DNA of 10,281 bases from DASRHY01 sp046765875. Lineage in GTDB: Bacteria; Actinomycetota; Actinomycetes; Propionibacteriales; Kribbellaceae. This document shows, piece by piece, positions 1 to 6,309 of this stretch (positions are counted from its first letter, which is position 1; every line of letters starts with the position of its first letter). Location of the stretch: the NCBI GenBank assembly GCA_046765875.1, contig JBKPSJ010000233.1:1-10281 (forward strand), written 5' to 3'. The notes beneath the pieces are model-generated. The model saw only the letters and a list, made by a program, of their open reading frames with translations. It did no database searches and had not been told where the DNA came from. Both the position numbers and the translations under genes were made by a program.

Positions 1-173
1 TAGCCGCACTGCCCGAAAGGGCTGCTTTGCCGTACAACGCCGCTGCGTCAACGTGGCTTGACGGCATCCCGGCGGGCGGATGCTCGTGTAATCGTGAGCC
101 GGGACCGCCGCTGTGTGGCTTGGCTGTGGCGATACTAAGGATGACAGCCTGGCAGCGGCGGGCGGGGGTGGGA

Positions 174-761
174 ATGGCCACGGGGAAGCCGACGAGTTGG
201 TGGACGACGCTGCCCGGCGTCTTGACGGCGTTGGCGGCTCTTGTCACTGCCGGAACCGGTCTGATGCTCGGCCTTCATCAGGTCGGCTTGATAGGCGCCT
301 CGACACCACAGAGCCCATCGCGGACAGTCTCTCAAGAGGACACATCGACGGCGTATGCCGGTGCAGGGTCGACCTCGGGCCCGCTGGCGTCTCCCGCACC
401 CGCGGGTCAATTCAGCGCGAGGCTGCCGTACAAACAAAGGTTCCGGGTTGGCGACCTCGCGTACGAGATCTTGAGTGCGACCATCACAACAGAGGCGGAC
501 AACAAACTCGCCCTTAGCCTGTCAATGCGAATGCTCAACTACGGTGACTACGACGCGAACTTCTGGGATGCAAGCTTCCGCGTAATCGTCGGACAGGACA
601 CGCATCCGGCGACAGGCAACCTCAACGAACTCGTCCCCGGCGACTCCACGAAGGTCGGATCGGTGCTGTTCGTAATACCGGATAACACCCGAGCTGCGGT
701 GCTAAAGATCAAGTACCCCGGCGGCGAACGCCAGATCCCCTTCGAGGTTCTGCGCTCATAA
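174..761 (+). CDS. Membrane-anchored protein with extracellular Ig-like (DUF4352-like) domain
   Basis: Predicted 195-residue protein of unknown function. Residues 1-12 are a short cytoplasmic head ending in a SWW motif. Residues about 13-35 form one hydrophobic helix, with no clear cleavage site, so it is probably an anchor rather than a removed signal. Residues about 42-80 are a Ser/Thr/Ala/Pro-rich linker. Residues about 85-193 look like an all-beta domain (RVGDLAYEIL, LALSLSMRMLNYG, GSVLFVIPD), with the strand order and charged loops of DUF4352-type Ig-like domains on actinobacterial surface proteins. The frame is open back to 27, with another ATG at 141. ATG 174 is preferred because it follows a GGGGGTGGGA purine run and because an MxxxKPxSWW start immediately before the helix is usual for this kind of protein. 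The domain assignment is pattern recognition. The gene stands alone and faces the 1100-1779 operon. Confidence 0.72.
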   Translation: MATGKPTSWWTTLPGVLTALAALVTAGTGLMLGLHQVGLIGASTPQSPSRTVSQEDTSTAYAGAGSTSGPLASPAPAGQFSARLPYKQRFRVGDLAYEILSATITTEADNKLALSLSMRMLNYGDYDANFWDASFRVIVGQDTHPATGNLNELVPGDSTKVGSVLFVIPDNTRAAVLKIKYPGGERQIPFEVLRS

Positions 762-934
762 CTACACATCTCGCCATCATTTGGGTGGTGGCGTCGCTCT
801 TCCTACGGCCGGGATCTGCGCATGGACGCGGTCTTGCCGATAGCACCGTCGCGGCGGGTTGATCACGACCGTTACCTCGGCGGCCAGGCTCGCTCCGCGA
901 AGTTGACTTGCCTCGCTGGTCTACCCGGGTGGTG

Positions 935-960
935 TCGAGCGGTACTTGAGTGCCGCTCGA
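935..960. terminator. Strong hairpin, possible bidirectional terminator
   Basis: TCGAGCGGTAC, loop TTGA, then GTGCCGCTCGA gives an 11-bp stem with one G-U pair (T943-G952) and a 4-base loop. No T-run follows on either strand, as is common for actinobacterial stem-type terminators. It lies 174 bases past the stop of the upstream plus-strand gene and 140 bases past the minus-strand operon. The structure is seen directly; the terminator role is inferred. Confidence 0.5.
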
Positions 961-1047
961 TCGTTAGCCGGTCCGCCTTGGCGTCGAATTGAAGGTCCGG
1001 GTCGAGTCCACTCATCGACCGAGATGACGATGTCATCGATCGGGTGG

Positions 1048-1088
1048 CTGAGCCGGAGATCCTCGGCGAGAGGGAGTCTCCGGCTCAG
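1048..1088 (-). terminator. Hairpin terminator of the glyoxalase operon
   Basis: Perfect 12-bp arms CTGAGCCGGAGA (1048-1059) and TCTCCGGCTCAG (1077-1088) enclose 17 bases. Inside these, CCTC (1061-1064) and GAGG (1070-1073) can add four more pairs around a 5-base loop. Read on the minus strand, the stem begins 11 bases past the TGA at 1100-1102, where a factor-independent terminator belongs. There is no U-tract, which is usual in high-GC actinobacteria. Confidence 0.65.
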
Positions 1089-1099
1089 AGTGTTCGTGG

Positions 1100-1306
1100 T
1101 CACGGGGCCGGAACGACTACGTGCTTGACCTCCGCCATGTAGCGGTCGGCTTCAGCAGAGGCCTCCTCCGGACTGTTGCTGCCCTGGCGGGCGACCATGT
1201 ACGCCGCGTACCAGTCCCACCAATCGTGCGGCGGCGCGACCGCCTCGAAGGATCCGTGGCGCAAAGAGGTCTCGCGCAGGAGCTCAGCAAGGGCGGTGAC
1301 GTCCAA
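1100..1306 (-). CDS. Small hypothetical partner of the VOC protein (TTG start)
   Basis: A 68-residue protein reading MDVTALAELL at its start, with a conserved-looking centre PPHDWWDWYAAYM and a tail SPEEASAEADRYMAEVKHVV. It has no signal peptide or membrane segment. The start is TTG at 1304-1306, two bases past the TGA of the glyoxalase gene, with AGGAAGGG eight bases upstream, so translation is probably coupled. The same frame stays open far upstream as an antisense-free shadow of the glyoxalase gene, so a longer frame exists, but only the part from TTG onward looks like protein. From memory, a similar WDWYAxY segment occurs in small actinobacterial proteins encoded beside, or fused behind, VOC/glyoxalase domains. 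This suggests an accessory or lost-fusion domain. Its biochemical role is unknown. Confidence 0.72.
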   Translation of the reverse strand: MDVTALAELLRETSLRHGSFEAVAPPHDWWDWYAAYMVARQGSNSPEEASAEADRYMAEVKHVVVPAP

Positions 1307-1308
1307 GG

Positions 1309-1779
1309 TCAGACCCTTCCTGGGATGCGCTCGGTGACTTCCTGGAGGACCCACTGGTTGCCGTCGGGATCCGAGAAGGCCGCCTGGCTGCTGTATGAGC
1401 GGCCCTCCGGATCGCGGCCGGGCTCGGGGGGCTGCCCCGGTGCGGCGTGCCAGATCTCGCCCACCTCGATGCCGCGCTGAACCAGCTCCGCGCGGGCCGC
1501 TTCGATGTCGTCGACGACCAGCAGCAGGCGCTGCAGGGGTGCCGGACCGGCCGGCCCGAACTGGATCGAGGCCGGCGAGCCGGGTGGGGTGAACTGCACG
1601 CCACGAATCTGCGCGGTGAACTGGAGGTCGATGTCGAGACGCCATCCGAGGCGCTGGTAGAAGGTCTTCGCGCGGTCGAAGTCGGTGACTGGGATCGGCG
1701 TGACCTCGAACCTCATCGGGACAGTAGCGAGGTCCTGGCCCTCAGGCGGGGACGGGATGGTGATGGGTGTGGTGTTCAT
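1309..1779 (-). CDS. VOC family (glyoxalase/bleomycin-resistance-like) protein
   Basis: A 156-residue cytoplasmic protein of the vicinal oxygen chelate superfamily, whose members form metal-dependent lyases, dioxygenases or drug-binding proteins. The paired beta-alpha-beta-beta-beta pattern is visible. Residues 24-49 (RFEVTPIPVTDFDRAKTFYQRLGWRL) are the classic first module. Residues 84-107 (RLLLVVDDIEAARAELVQRGIEV) begin the second. AAFSDPDGNQWVLQEV (133-148) is the hallmark closing strand. The typical first metal His is not obvious, so catalysis cannot be assumed, and substrate is unknown. The ATG at 1777-1779 has an excellent ribosome binding site, AAGGAG, six bases upstream. The gene is followed after two bases by the 68-residue partner gene, then by a terminator hairpin, so the two form an operon. 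Confidence 0.9.
   Translation of the reverse strand: MNTTPITIPSPPEGQDLATVPMRFEVTPIPVTDFDRAKTFYQRLGWRLDIDLQFTAQIRGVQFTPPGSPASIQFGPAGPAPLQRLLLVVDDIEAARAELVQRGIEVGEIWHAAPGQPPEPGRDPEGRSYSSQAAFSDPDGNQWVLQEVTERIPGRV
1314..1321 (-). promoter_or_regulatory. Ribosome binding site deciding the TTG start
   Basis: On the minus strand AGGAAGGG lies inside the last codons of the glyoxalase gene, with an 8-base spacer to TTG 1306. No ATG or GTG lies near it in the frame of the small gene. This is what fixes the TTG as the start. Confidence 0.55.
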
Positions 1780-2360
1780 GGGTTACTCCTTGATGTTGTC
1801 GAGTGGTGTTCGCCAGCGCTCATGCGTTGAGGTCGGGCTGGTCATTGCGTCGCAAGCGCGCCGAGCTCGCCGAGCTGGCTCTCGAGCTCGCCGTCGCGCC
1901 TGAGGCCCTGGGAGCCAGGGCCGCCAGCCTGGCCCGGCTTGCGGGGCGAGTCGCGGAGACGAGGAGGCGGTGAGAGCGGCGGTAGTTCGTCGTTGTCGGC
2001 AGGGTGGTGGCGTCGACGAAGGCCTTCGTCTCCGCGATCCAATCGGCCCGGATCGACCGGGCTGGGCGCGGACCTCGTGGGACGGTGCGCGACACGGCGG
2101 TGGGTGAAAGCGTGACGAGGGACCCGGCCGTGGTGCTCGCGATCGTCCCCAGCGTGAGAGAGCTGGCCGTGCATATCATCGAGACGCACCACACCTGGCT
2201 CGGCACGCGTGCGAGGTAGTGCTGGCGTGACAGGTGCACGACTCCTTCAGCCAAGGTCCTCTCCGTGGCGGCCCGATAGCCCGGGCCGCCACGGCACAGT
2301 TCACGAGCGAGTACGGCGTTCGCCGGGACAAGCACGCTCGCCTTTCGGCCGGGTCGGTTG
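1780..2360. other. Gene-poor stretch with coding-like fragments
   Basis: No intact, recognisable gene lies between the glyoxalase gene and the hydrolase. A 184-residue minus-strand frame (1820-2374) is open and begins by overlapping the hydrolase stop, but I recognise no family in it. Its base composition by codon position between about 1820 and 2200 (position 2 richer in GC than position 1) is unlike real coding sequence. Over 1845-2219 the opposite strand fits better, though it is broken by stops. The part from about 2200 to 2345 does look codon-like on the minus strand (segment GYRAATERTLAEGVVHL). I read the whole as a mosaic of decayed gene pieces. Confidence 0.4.
1845..2219 (+). pseudogene. 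Possible remnant of an iron-sulfur repair (ScdA/RIC-like) gene
   Basis: One plus-strand frame shows coding-like composition (by hand count about 68/58/86 percent GC at codon positions 1/2/3 over 2004-2219). It reads a helical stretch starting LRRKRAELAELALELAV from 1845, then two stops (TGA 1968-1970 and TAG 1977-1979), then a second stretch ending at TAG 2217-2219. The second stretch contains TAVGESVTRDPAVV and, after it, ELAVHIIETHHTWL. These resemble two landmarks of ScdA/RIC di-iron proteins: the DUF542 opening (TVGExVxxDP) and the HHxYL hemerythrin helix. The cysteine-bearing part that normally lies between them is missing. If so, this is a deleted, stop-interrupted relic. The match is short and made by eye; it may be chance. 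Confidence 0.3.
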
Positions 2361-3179
2361 TCAGCGTGTGGCATGGTCGGCTTGTTTTATGACTTTGGTG
2401 ATGGGGCCTGGGTCGGTGATGAGGCCGAGGTGGCCGGTCGGGATTCGGGTGATGGTGGAGCCCGCTCGGGTGGCCATGAATTGCTGGGCGACGGGGGTGA
2501 TGATGAGGTCGCGGGTGCCGAGTACGTACCAGGACGGGATTGTGGTGTACGCCGGCGTGCCTGATGGTTCGAAGCCGGCGCTGAGGGTGAGTGGGCGCTG
2601 GGATGGGTAGAGCTCTTCGGCCTGGGGGCGGGGGACGCCGGAGGCGAACGAGGTGATGAAAGTGTCGTGCTTGAGGTATAGGTCGACGTCGCCGGGGGGA
2701 CCGCCGGGGTAGGGGACGAAGTCGAAGACGGCGGTGGGATCGACGTTCAGCGCGGAGTCGGCGCCGGCCAGTGGGAAGATTGGTTCGCCGGCCGCGGGGG
2801 CGAAGGCGTCGACGTAGACCAGCGCCTTGACGTTGGGGTTGCCCGTCGCCGCGTTGGTGATGACGGCGCCGCCGTAGGAGTGTGCGACCAGGACGATCGG
2901 TCCGGACAGGGTGCCGAGGAAGTTCCTGATGGTCGCGGCGTCATTGCTGATCCCGCGCAGCGGGTTCGGCGGGACGCGGACCGCGTAGCCGTCATTGAGG
3001 AGGCGGCGTGTGACGTTGGACCAACTGGACCCGTCGGCCCAGGCGCCGTGGACCAAGACGATGGTGGGCTTCGGGCCGCTGGGATCGGATGCCGCTGCCG
3101 GCGTCACAGCGGTCAGTACGACGGCCAAGGCGGCCGCGAACGCGGTTAACGCACGCAGGAGAGAGGACTTGCTGGACAT
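2361..3179 (-). CDS. Secreted alpha/beta hydrolase (EstC/pyrethroid-hydrolase-like esterase)
   Basis: A 272-residue serine hydrolase, probably exported. Residues 1-30 are a Sec signal peptide: SSKSSLLR head, an Ala/Val/Leu-rich core, and TPAAAS with likely cleavage after Ala30. The mature enzyme shows the oxyanion segment VLVHGAW (41-47), the nucleophile elbow AHSYGGA with Ser101, a probable acid Asp224 in VLGTRDLIITP, and catalytic His250 in PTGHLGL. The HGAW and HSYGG combination is typical of the EstC/salicylate-esterase/hydroxynitrile-lyase-like branch, which hydrolyses small esters; the substrate here cannot be told. The ATG at 3177-3179 follows GGAAGGA at a 7-base spacing. The length and full triad indicate an intact gene, in contrast to the broken hydrolase just upstream. 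The gene lies 107 bases downstream of that pseudogene on the same strand. Confidence 0.9.
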   Translation of the reverse strand: MSSKSSLLRALTAFAAALAVVLTAVTPAAASDPSGPKPTIVLVHGAWADGSSWSNVTRRLLNDGYAVRVPPNPLRGISNDAATIRNFLGTLSGPIVLVAHSYGGAVITNAATGNPNVKALVYVDAFAPAAGEPIFPLAGADSALNVDPTAVFDFVPYPGGPPGDVDLYLKHDTFITSFASGVPRPQAEELYPSQRPLTLSAGFEPSGTPAYTTIPSWYVLGTRDLIITPVAQQFMATRAGSTITRIPTGHLGLITDPGPITKVIKQADHATR

Positions 3180-3285
3180 TGAGAGGTCCTTCCGTCGGTT
3201 CGTGGAGTGCGTGACGAGCAGGGTTTCGGTACGGCGGTCTTGTTTGAGGAGTACGCCACGATGCTCCGCGATTAGGGATCTAGGG

Positions 3286-3660
3286 CTACAGGAATTCGAG
3301 GAGATCGGCGTTAATCATGTGGGCGTGGGGCGCCGGCATGCCGTGCGAGTAGTCCCTGTGGGTTACCGCCAACGGTCGAGTGGCGACGTGGATCGCTTCG
3401 TGCAGATCGAGATGCTCGATGACAGCGGCCCAGGCGTCCGAGCAGTGGTTCGTGTCGTGACCGTCACCGGTCTGTTCCGACCGCCCAGGACCGCGGCGAT
3501 CGTGCCCGATCACCCGATACCCACGCTGCGGGAAGAACAGCATTTGGTGGTCCCCAGTCGTGGGCCGACAATGGCGATCAGTGACTAAACATGATTGGCT
3601 GCGCGCTACCCCAGTCCTTGTAGAAAACCTCGACACGTCGATCGTTGAGATGGTTCCCAC
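3286..3660 (-). pseudogene. Decayed non-heme chloroperoxidase-type alpha/beta hydrolase
   Basis: Family members are about 275-residue cofactor-free haloperoxidase/esterase-like hydrolases. On the minus strand the remains run in family order. GTISTID follows a GTG at 3658-3660. Then, after a -1 shift near 3636-3639, comes VEVFYKDWGSAQPIMFSH. A TGA at 3578-3580 stands where the family has the Gly of SHGWPLS. LSAHDW follows, then a +1 shift near 3544-3550, then QRGYRVIGHDRRGPGRS, TGDGHD and AAVIEHLDLHEAIHV. There the sequence jumps directly to SHGMPAPHAHMINADLLEFL, the family C-terminus. The deletion (junction about 3355-3385) removes roughly 150 residues, including the nucleophile elbow and the acid residue. 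Only the final catalytic His (SHGMP) survives. A single 131-codon frame spans much of it, but the product could not fold into an active hydrolase. Confidence 0.85.
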
Positions 3661-5127
3661 CCTGGTGCCCCCTAGAAGCACAGCCGGGCATGACCGGAAC
3701 GGTCCTCGCTACGCGAGAACTCAGAGTCCCGATCCGATCCACATCGGTCCGAAAACCCTTTGTCAGCAACGGGATTGGCCCCACACCACCCCCGAGACAC
3801 CTTAGCCGCGCCAAGCAGATCTGATAACCCGCAGACCGTCAGGTGCCAATCACCGGTGAACATCAGGTGGCGTCGTCGATCCGAAGCCCGAGCCGGCGCG
3901 ACCGGCGCCGCAAGCGTCATCCTCACCGGCTCGGCAGTGTCGGCCTGGTCGTGTCTGGCGGCGTTGTTGTGTCATCGGGTTACGTCGGCGAGGACCGAGG
4001 TGTCAGCACGCGGCGGAGCAGTCCGCGCTGGCCAGGGCGCCAGCGCCGCATGCGCGGCCTGCCCACACATCGTCCGAACGCCGAGCTGCCGACACAACAT
4101 TCCTCGTCAACCCGCTGATGCGATTGTCGGCGCCTTTCAGCGTTCCTTAACCCGGTTGCCTGCGCCGGGCGGACGTTTTGGGCGGCATGTCGGCCCATGT
4201 CGGGCTCATGTCGGGCTCATGTCGGGCGCTGGGAGCTGGTGGCGGATGGGTAGCGAGTGGCGGACGGACTGCTGTGGCACGCACTACTGGGCCGTAACCT
4301 GCGCCTGGAGTCCCGGGGATGGTCGCCGCGGGTCGCACCAGCGGGCAGGGCGGGGATTTGTGCGGTGGGCCAGTCCGTTCTGAGCCAGGAGTCTCAGCCA
4401 CCTACGGTGAGTTTCGGATGCCGAGCGGTAACCATTCGTCGCGGACGTCCGATGTGTAAGGTGTCGGCGCCCCCGCCCCGGCCAGCGCCGTGCGCGGTCG
4501 ACCGTTTCCCCTCTGGAAGTCGGCTGCGAGTTCGCGAGCGGTACGGCAACGAAATTGCCGGGATCGGTGAAGGTCTGGTGAACGCGGCCTTGGCGATGCC
4601 TCGCATGACTGGCAGCCGAACTTTGATGACGCCCACCTTCCAGCCGTCGATCTTCGGATCGGTGGGCACGTGCTGACCGAGTTCGCGCACGCCAGGCGCA
4701 TTGGCCGACACGGCCGCCAGGTGCTGATCAGTCACTCCGGCAGGTTCGTCTGGGTGCCTGCCGAGCTGGTGCGGCCGCGTGCGAACGACATAGACGACCA
4801 GCAGCCAGCCTATTGCCCTGTGCGCCTATCCGGTACAGAAGGCATCTGGCGAGGAACAGAGATGACGCATCGGCGCCGGTCGCTGTCACCGCTCGAACGG
4901 CGTAGCCGAGCGCTCACTTGTCGTACAACGTGGAGGAGCGTTTACCGCAATCGCCCGGCCGGGACGATGAGGGCCAGGCGGGCGGCCCCGCAGTTGCTAG
5001 AGGCAACGACCATAGGTCAGCCGCCGACTGGTCTGTACGGGTCGTTGGGGTGATCCGCGGCTGCCTCACTCACCGGAATCCGAGATCTGGGCCTTGGACG
5101 GCTCCGTGTCGGTCGGCCGTCCCGGCT
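3661..5127. other. Long stretch without a supportable gene
   Basis: About 1.5 kb in which I find no protein family, RNA gene or mobile element. Open frames exist on both strands because the DNA is GC-rich. Examples are 207 codons at 3760-4383 (+), 113 at 4394-4735 (-) and 127 at 4670-5053 (+), but they overlap one another, lack good ribosome binding sites and show no motif I know. It contains an 11-bp tandem repeat near 4186-4228 and a 9-bp inverted repeat CCGAGCCGG/CCGGCTCGG (3888-3896 and 3926-3934). It may be decayed sequence, or hold small genes or RNAs not visible by eye. Confidence 0.5.
4186..4228. repeat. Four-copy tandem repeat of CATGTCGGGCT
   Basis: Units begin at 4186 (10 bases, CATGTCGGCC), 4196, 4207 (both exactly CATGTCGGGCT) and 4218 (CATGTCGGGCG). 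The period is about one helical turn. A repeat in intergenic sequence can arise by slippage or serve as a phased protein-binding array; nothing here chooses between them. Confidence 0.75.
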
Positions 5128-5136
5128 TGCTAGGTT
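5128..5136 (+). promoter_or_regulatory. Candidate extended -10 box for the MDR gene
   Basis: TGCTAGGTT combines the extended TGn element with TAGGTT, which matches the actinobacterial TAGRRT -10 pattern. No good -35 lies at the normal distance (5108-5113 is GTCGGT), as is acceptable for extended -10 promoters. The expected transcription start is near 5143, only 8 bases before the ATG at 5151, so the message would be nearly leaderless. Inferred from sequence alone. Confidence 0.35.
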
Positions 5137-5165
5137 GCCGCCGTGACCAGATGGGCGGGGCGGGC

Positions 5166-6122
5166 GTGAAGGCGGTCGTCTACGACCGGTACGGGTGCCC
5201 CGATGTGCTGAGGGTCGAGGACGTCCCAGTACCCGCGCCCGCGGCGGGTCAGGTGCGGGTGAGAATCGCCGCGACCTCAGTCAACCTCAGCGACTGGGAG
5301 TGCCTGCGCGGATCGCCCGCGTACGCGCGGATCGGCGGGGTGCGTTTCCCGGCTCGCCGGACGCTCGGATCGGATATCGCCGGCATGGTCGACGACGTCG
5401 GAGCGGGCGTGTCCCGGTTCCAACTCGGAGACGAGGTGTACGGCGACAACCTCAGGCTGATGGGTGGCTTCGCTGAGTACGCGGTCGCGCCGGAATCCGC
5501 ACTCGTCCACAAGCCGGCCCAGCTCACGTTCGCTGAGGCGTCGACCATCCCGCAGGCGGGCGCGATCGCCCTGCAGGGCACGGATAGGGCCGGGACGGGT
5601 CGCCGGGTGCTGATCAACGGCGCCGGCGGAGGGTCTGGATCGTTCGCGATCCAGCTCGCCAAGCGGCTCGGAGCTCATGTCACCGGTGTCGACAACGCCG
5701 CCAAGCTGGACTTCGTGCGGTCGGTCGGCGCGGACGACGTGATCGACTACCGCCGCGACGACTTCACCCGGACCACCCCGCCGTACGACCTCATCGTGGA
5801 CCTGGTCGCGTACCGATCGGTGTTCGCCTACCGGCGTGCGCTGGCACCCGGCGGCACCTATCGGTGCGTAGGCGGGTCGGTGCCCACGCTGCTGCGCCTG
5901 CTTACCGCCGGCTGGCTGGTTGGGCGGCTCACCGGCCGCGCGATCGGCATCCTTGCTGTCAAGCAGGGGCCGGCCCACTTCGAGCCGTTGGCCGCCCTCT
6001 GCGTTACCGGAGACGTCAGGATCCACATCGACCGTACCTTCGGGCTCGACGAGGTTCCCGCCGCGCTTTCTCATGTTGGTGAGGGACGCGCACTCGGCAA
6101 AGTGGTCGTCAGCCCCGCCTGA
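5166..6122 (+). CDS. Zinc-independent MDR oxidoreductase (quinone reductase/alcohol dehydrogenase-like)
   Basis: A 318-residue NAD(P)-dependent medium-chain dehydrogenase/reductase. Residues 1-110 form the GroES-like domain: MKAVVYDRYG start, VNLSDWECLRG, TLGSDIAGMVDDVGAGVSRFQLGDEVYG and GGFAEYAVAPE. The nucleotide-binding Rossmann fold follows, with NGAGGGSGSFAIQLAKRLGA (151-170) as the dinucleotide motif, then VTGVDNAAKLDFVRSVGADDVIDY. The structural-zinc cysteine cluster and the Cys/His catalytic zinc set are absent, placing it in the quinone-reductase/RTN4IP1-like, zinc-free branch. Such enzymes reduce quinones or activated double bonds; substrate is unknown. The GTG at 5166 is chosen because family members start at MKAVVYDRYG. 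An in-frame ATG at 5151 adds five residues and sits 8 bases from the predicted transcript start, so it is a real alternative. The gene is probably monocistronic and faces a minus-strand pseudogene. Confidence 0.9.
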   Translation: MKAVVYDRYGCPDVLRVEDVPVPAPAAGQVRVRIAATSVNLSDWECLRGSPAYARIGGVRFPARRTLGSDIAGMVDDVGAGVSRFQLGDEVYGDNLRLMGGFAEYAVAPESALVHKPAQLTFAEASTIPQAGAIALQGTDRAGTGRRVLINGAGGGSGSFAIQLAKRLGAHVTGVDNAAKLDFVRSVGADDVIDYRRDDFTRTTPPYDLIVDLVAYRSVFAYRRALAPGGTYRCVGGSVPTLLRLLTAGWLVGRLTGRAIGILAVKQGPAHFEPLAALCVTGDVRIHIDRTFGLDEVPAALSHVGEGRALGKVVVSPA

Positions 6123-6309
6123 CGCAATTCGAACGCGTCCAGGCCCCCCGGGCGGCTTGCCCTCACGACCGCCGGCGCCACCGAGGTCGCGTCCTCCATC
6201 AGGTGATCGACGTGTCCGCCACGTGATCTGCGACAGTGCCAGACGAGCACGTGGAGTTCGCTGTCGACGTCGGGCCAGCCGAGAAGTTCCGGCGACAGGT
6301 CGAGGCCGG

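Larger units (their letters stand above)
762..1099. other. Convergent intergenic region with hairpins
   Basis: This 338-base stretch separates a plus-strand gene ending at 761 from a minus-strand operon ending at 1100. No ORF in it looks like protein. It holds two strong hairpins, entered separately, and a smaller one at 1023-1037 (GATGAC-GAT-GTCATC). A convergent layout with several stems suggests transcription termination from both sides. Confidence 0.6.

Noticed and set aside
11..22. Hairpin GCCC-GAAA-GGGC at the left edge
   Set aside because: Only 4 bp; could be the end of a terminator of a gene outside the window but cannot be judged.
1820..2374. Open 184-codon minus-strand frame overlapping the hydrolase stop
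   Set aside because: No family recognised, a low-complexity Ala/Ser/Arg tail, and codon-position GC (position 2 above position 1) unlike real genes over most of its length; kept only as part of the gene-poor stretch.
3888..3934. 9-bp inverted repeat CCGAGCCGG / CCGGCTCGG with 29-base loop
   Set aside because: GC-rich arms of this length and spacing are expected by chance in such DNA, and it has no gene context.
4394..4735. Minus-strand 113-codon frame containing GVRELGQ
   Set aside because: GVRELxQ recalls Phd/YefM antitoxins, but nothing after it fits that fold, and no toxin gene is adjacent.
4670..5053. Plus-strand 127-codon frame starting ML TEFAHARRIG
   Set aside because: The first part looks protein-like, but there is no known motif, no clear ribosome binding site and an arginine-rich, random-looking second half.
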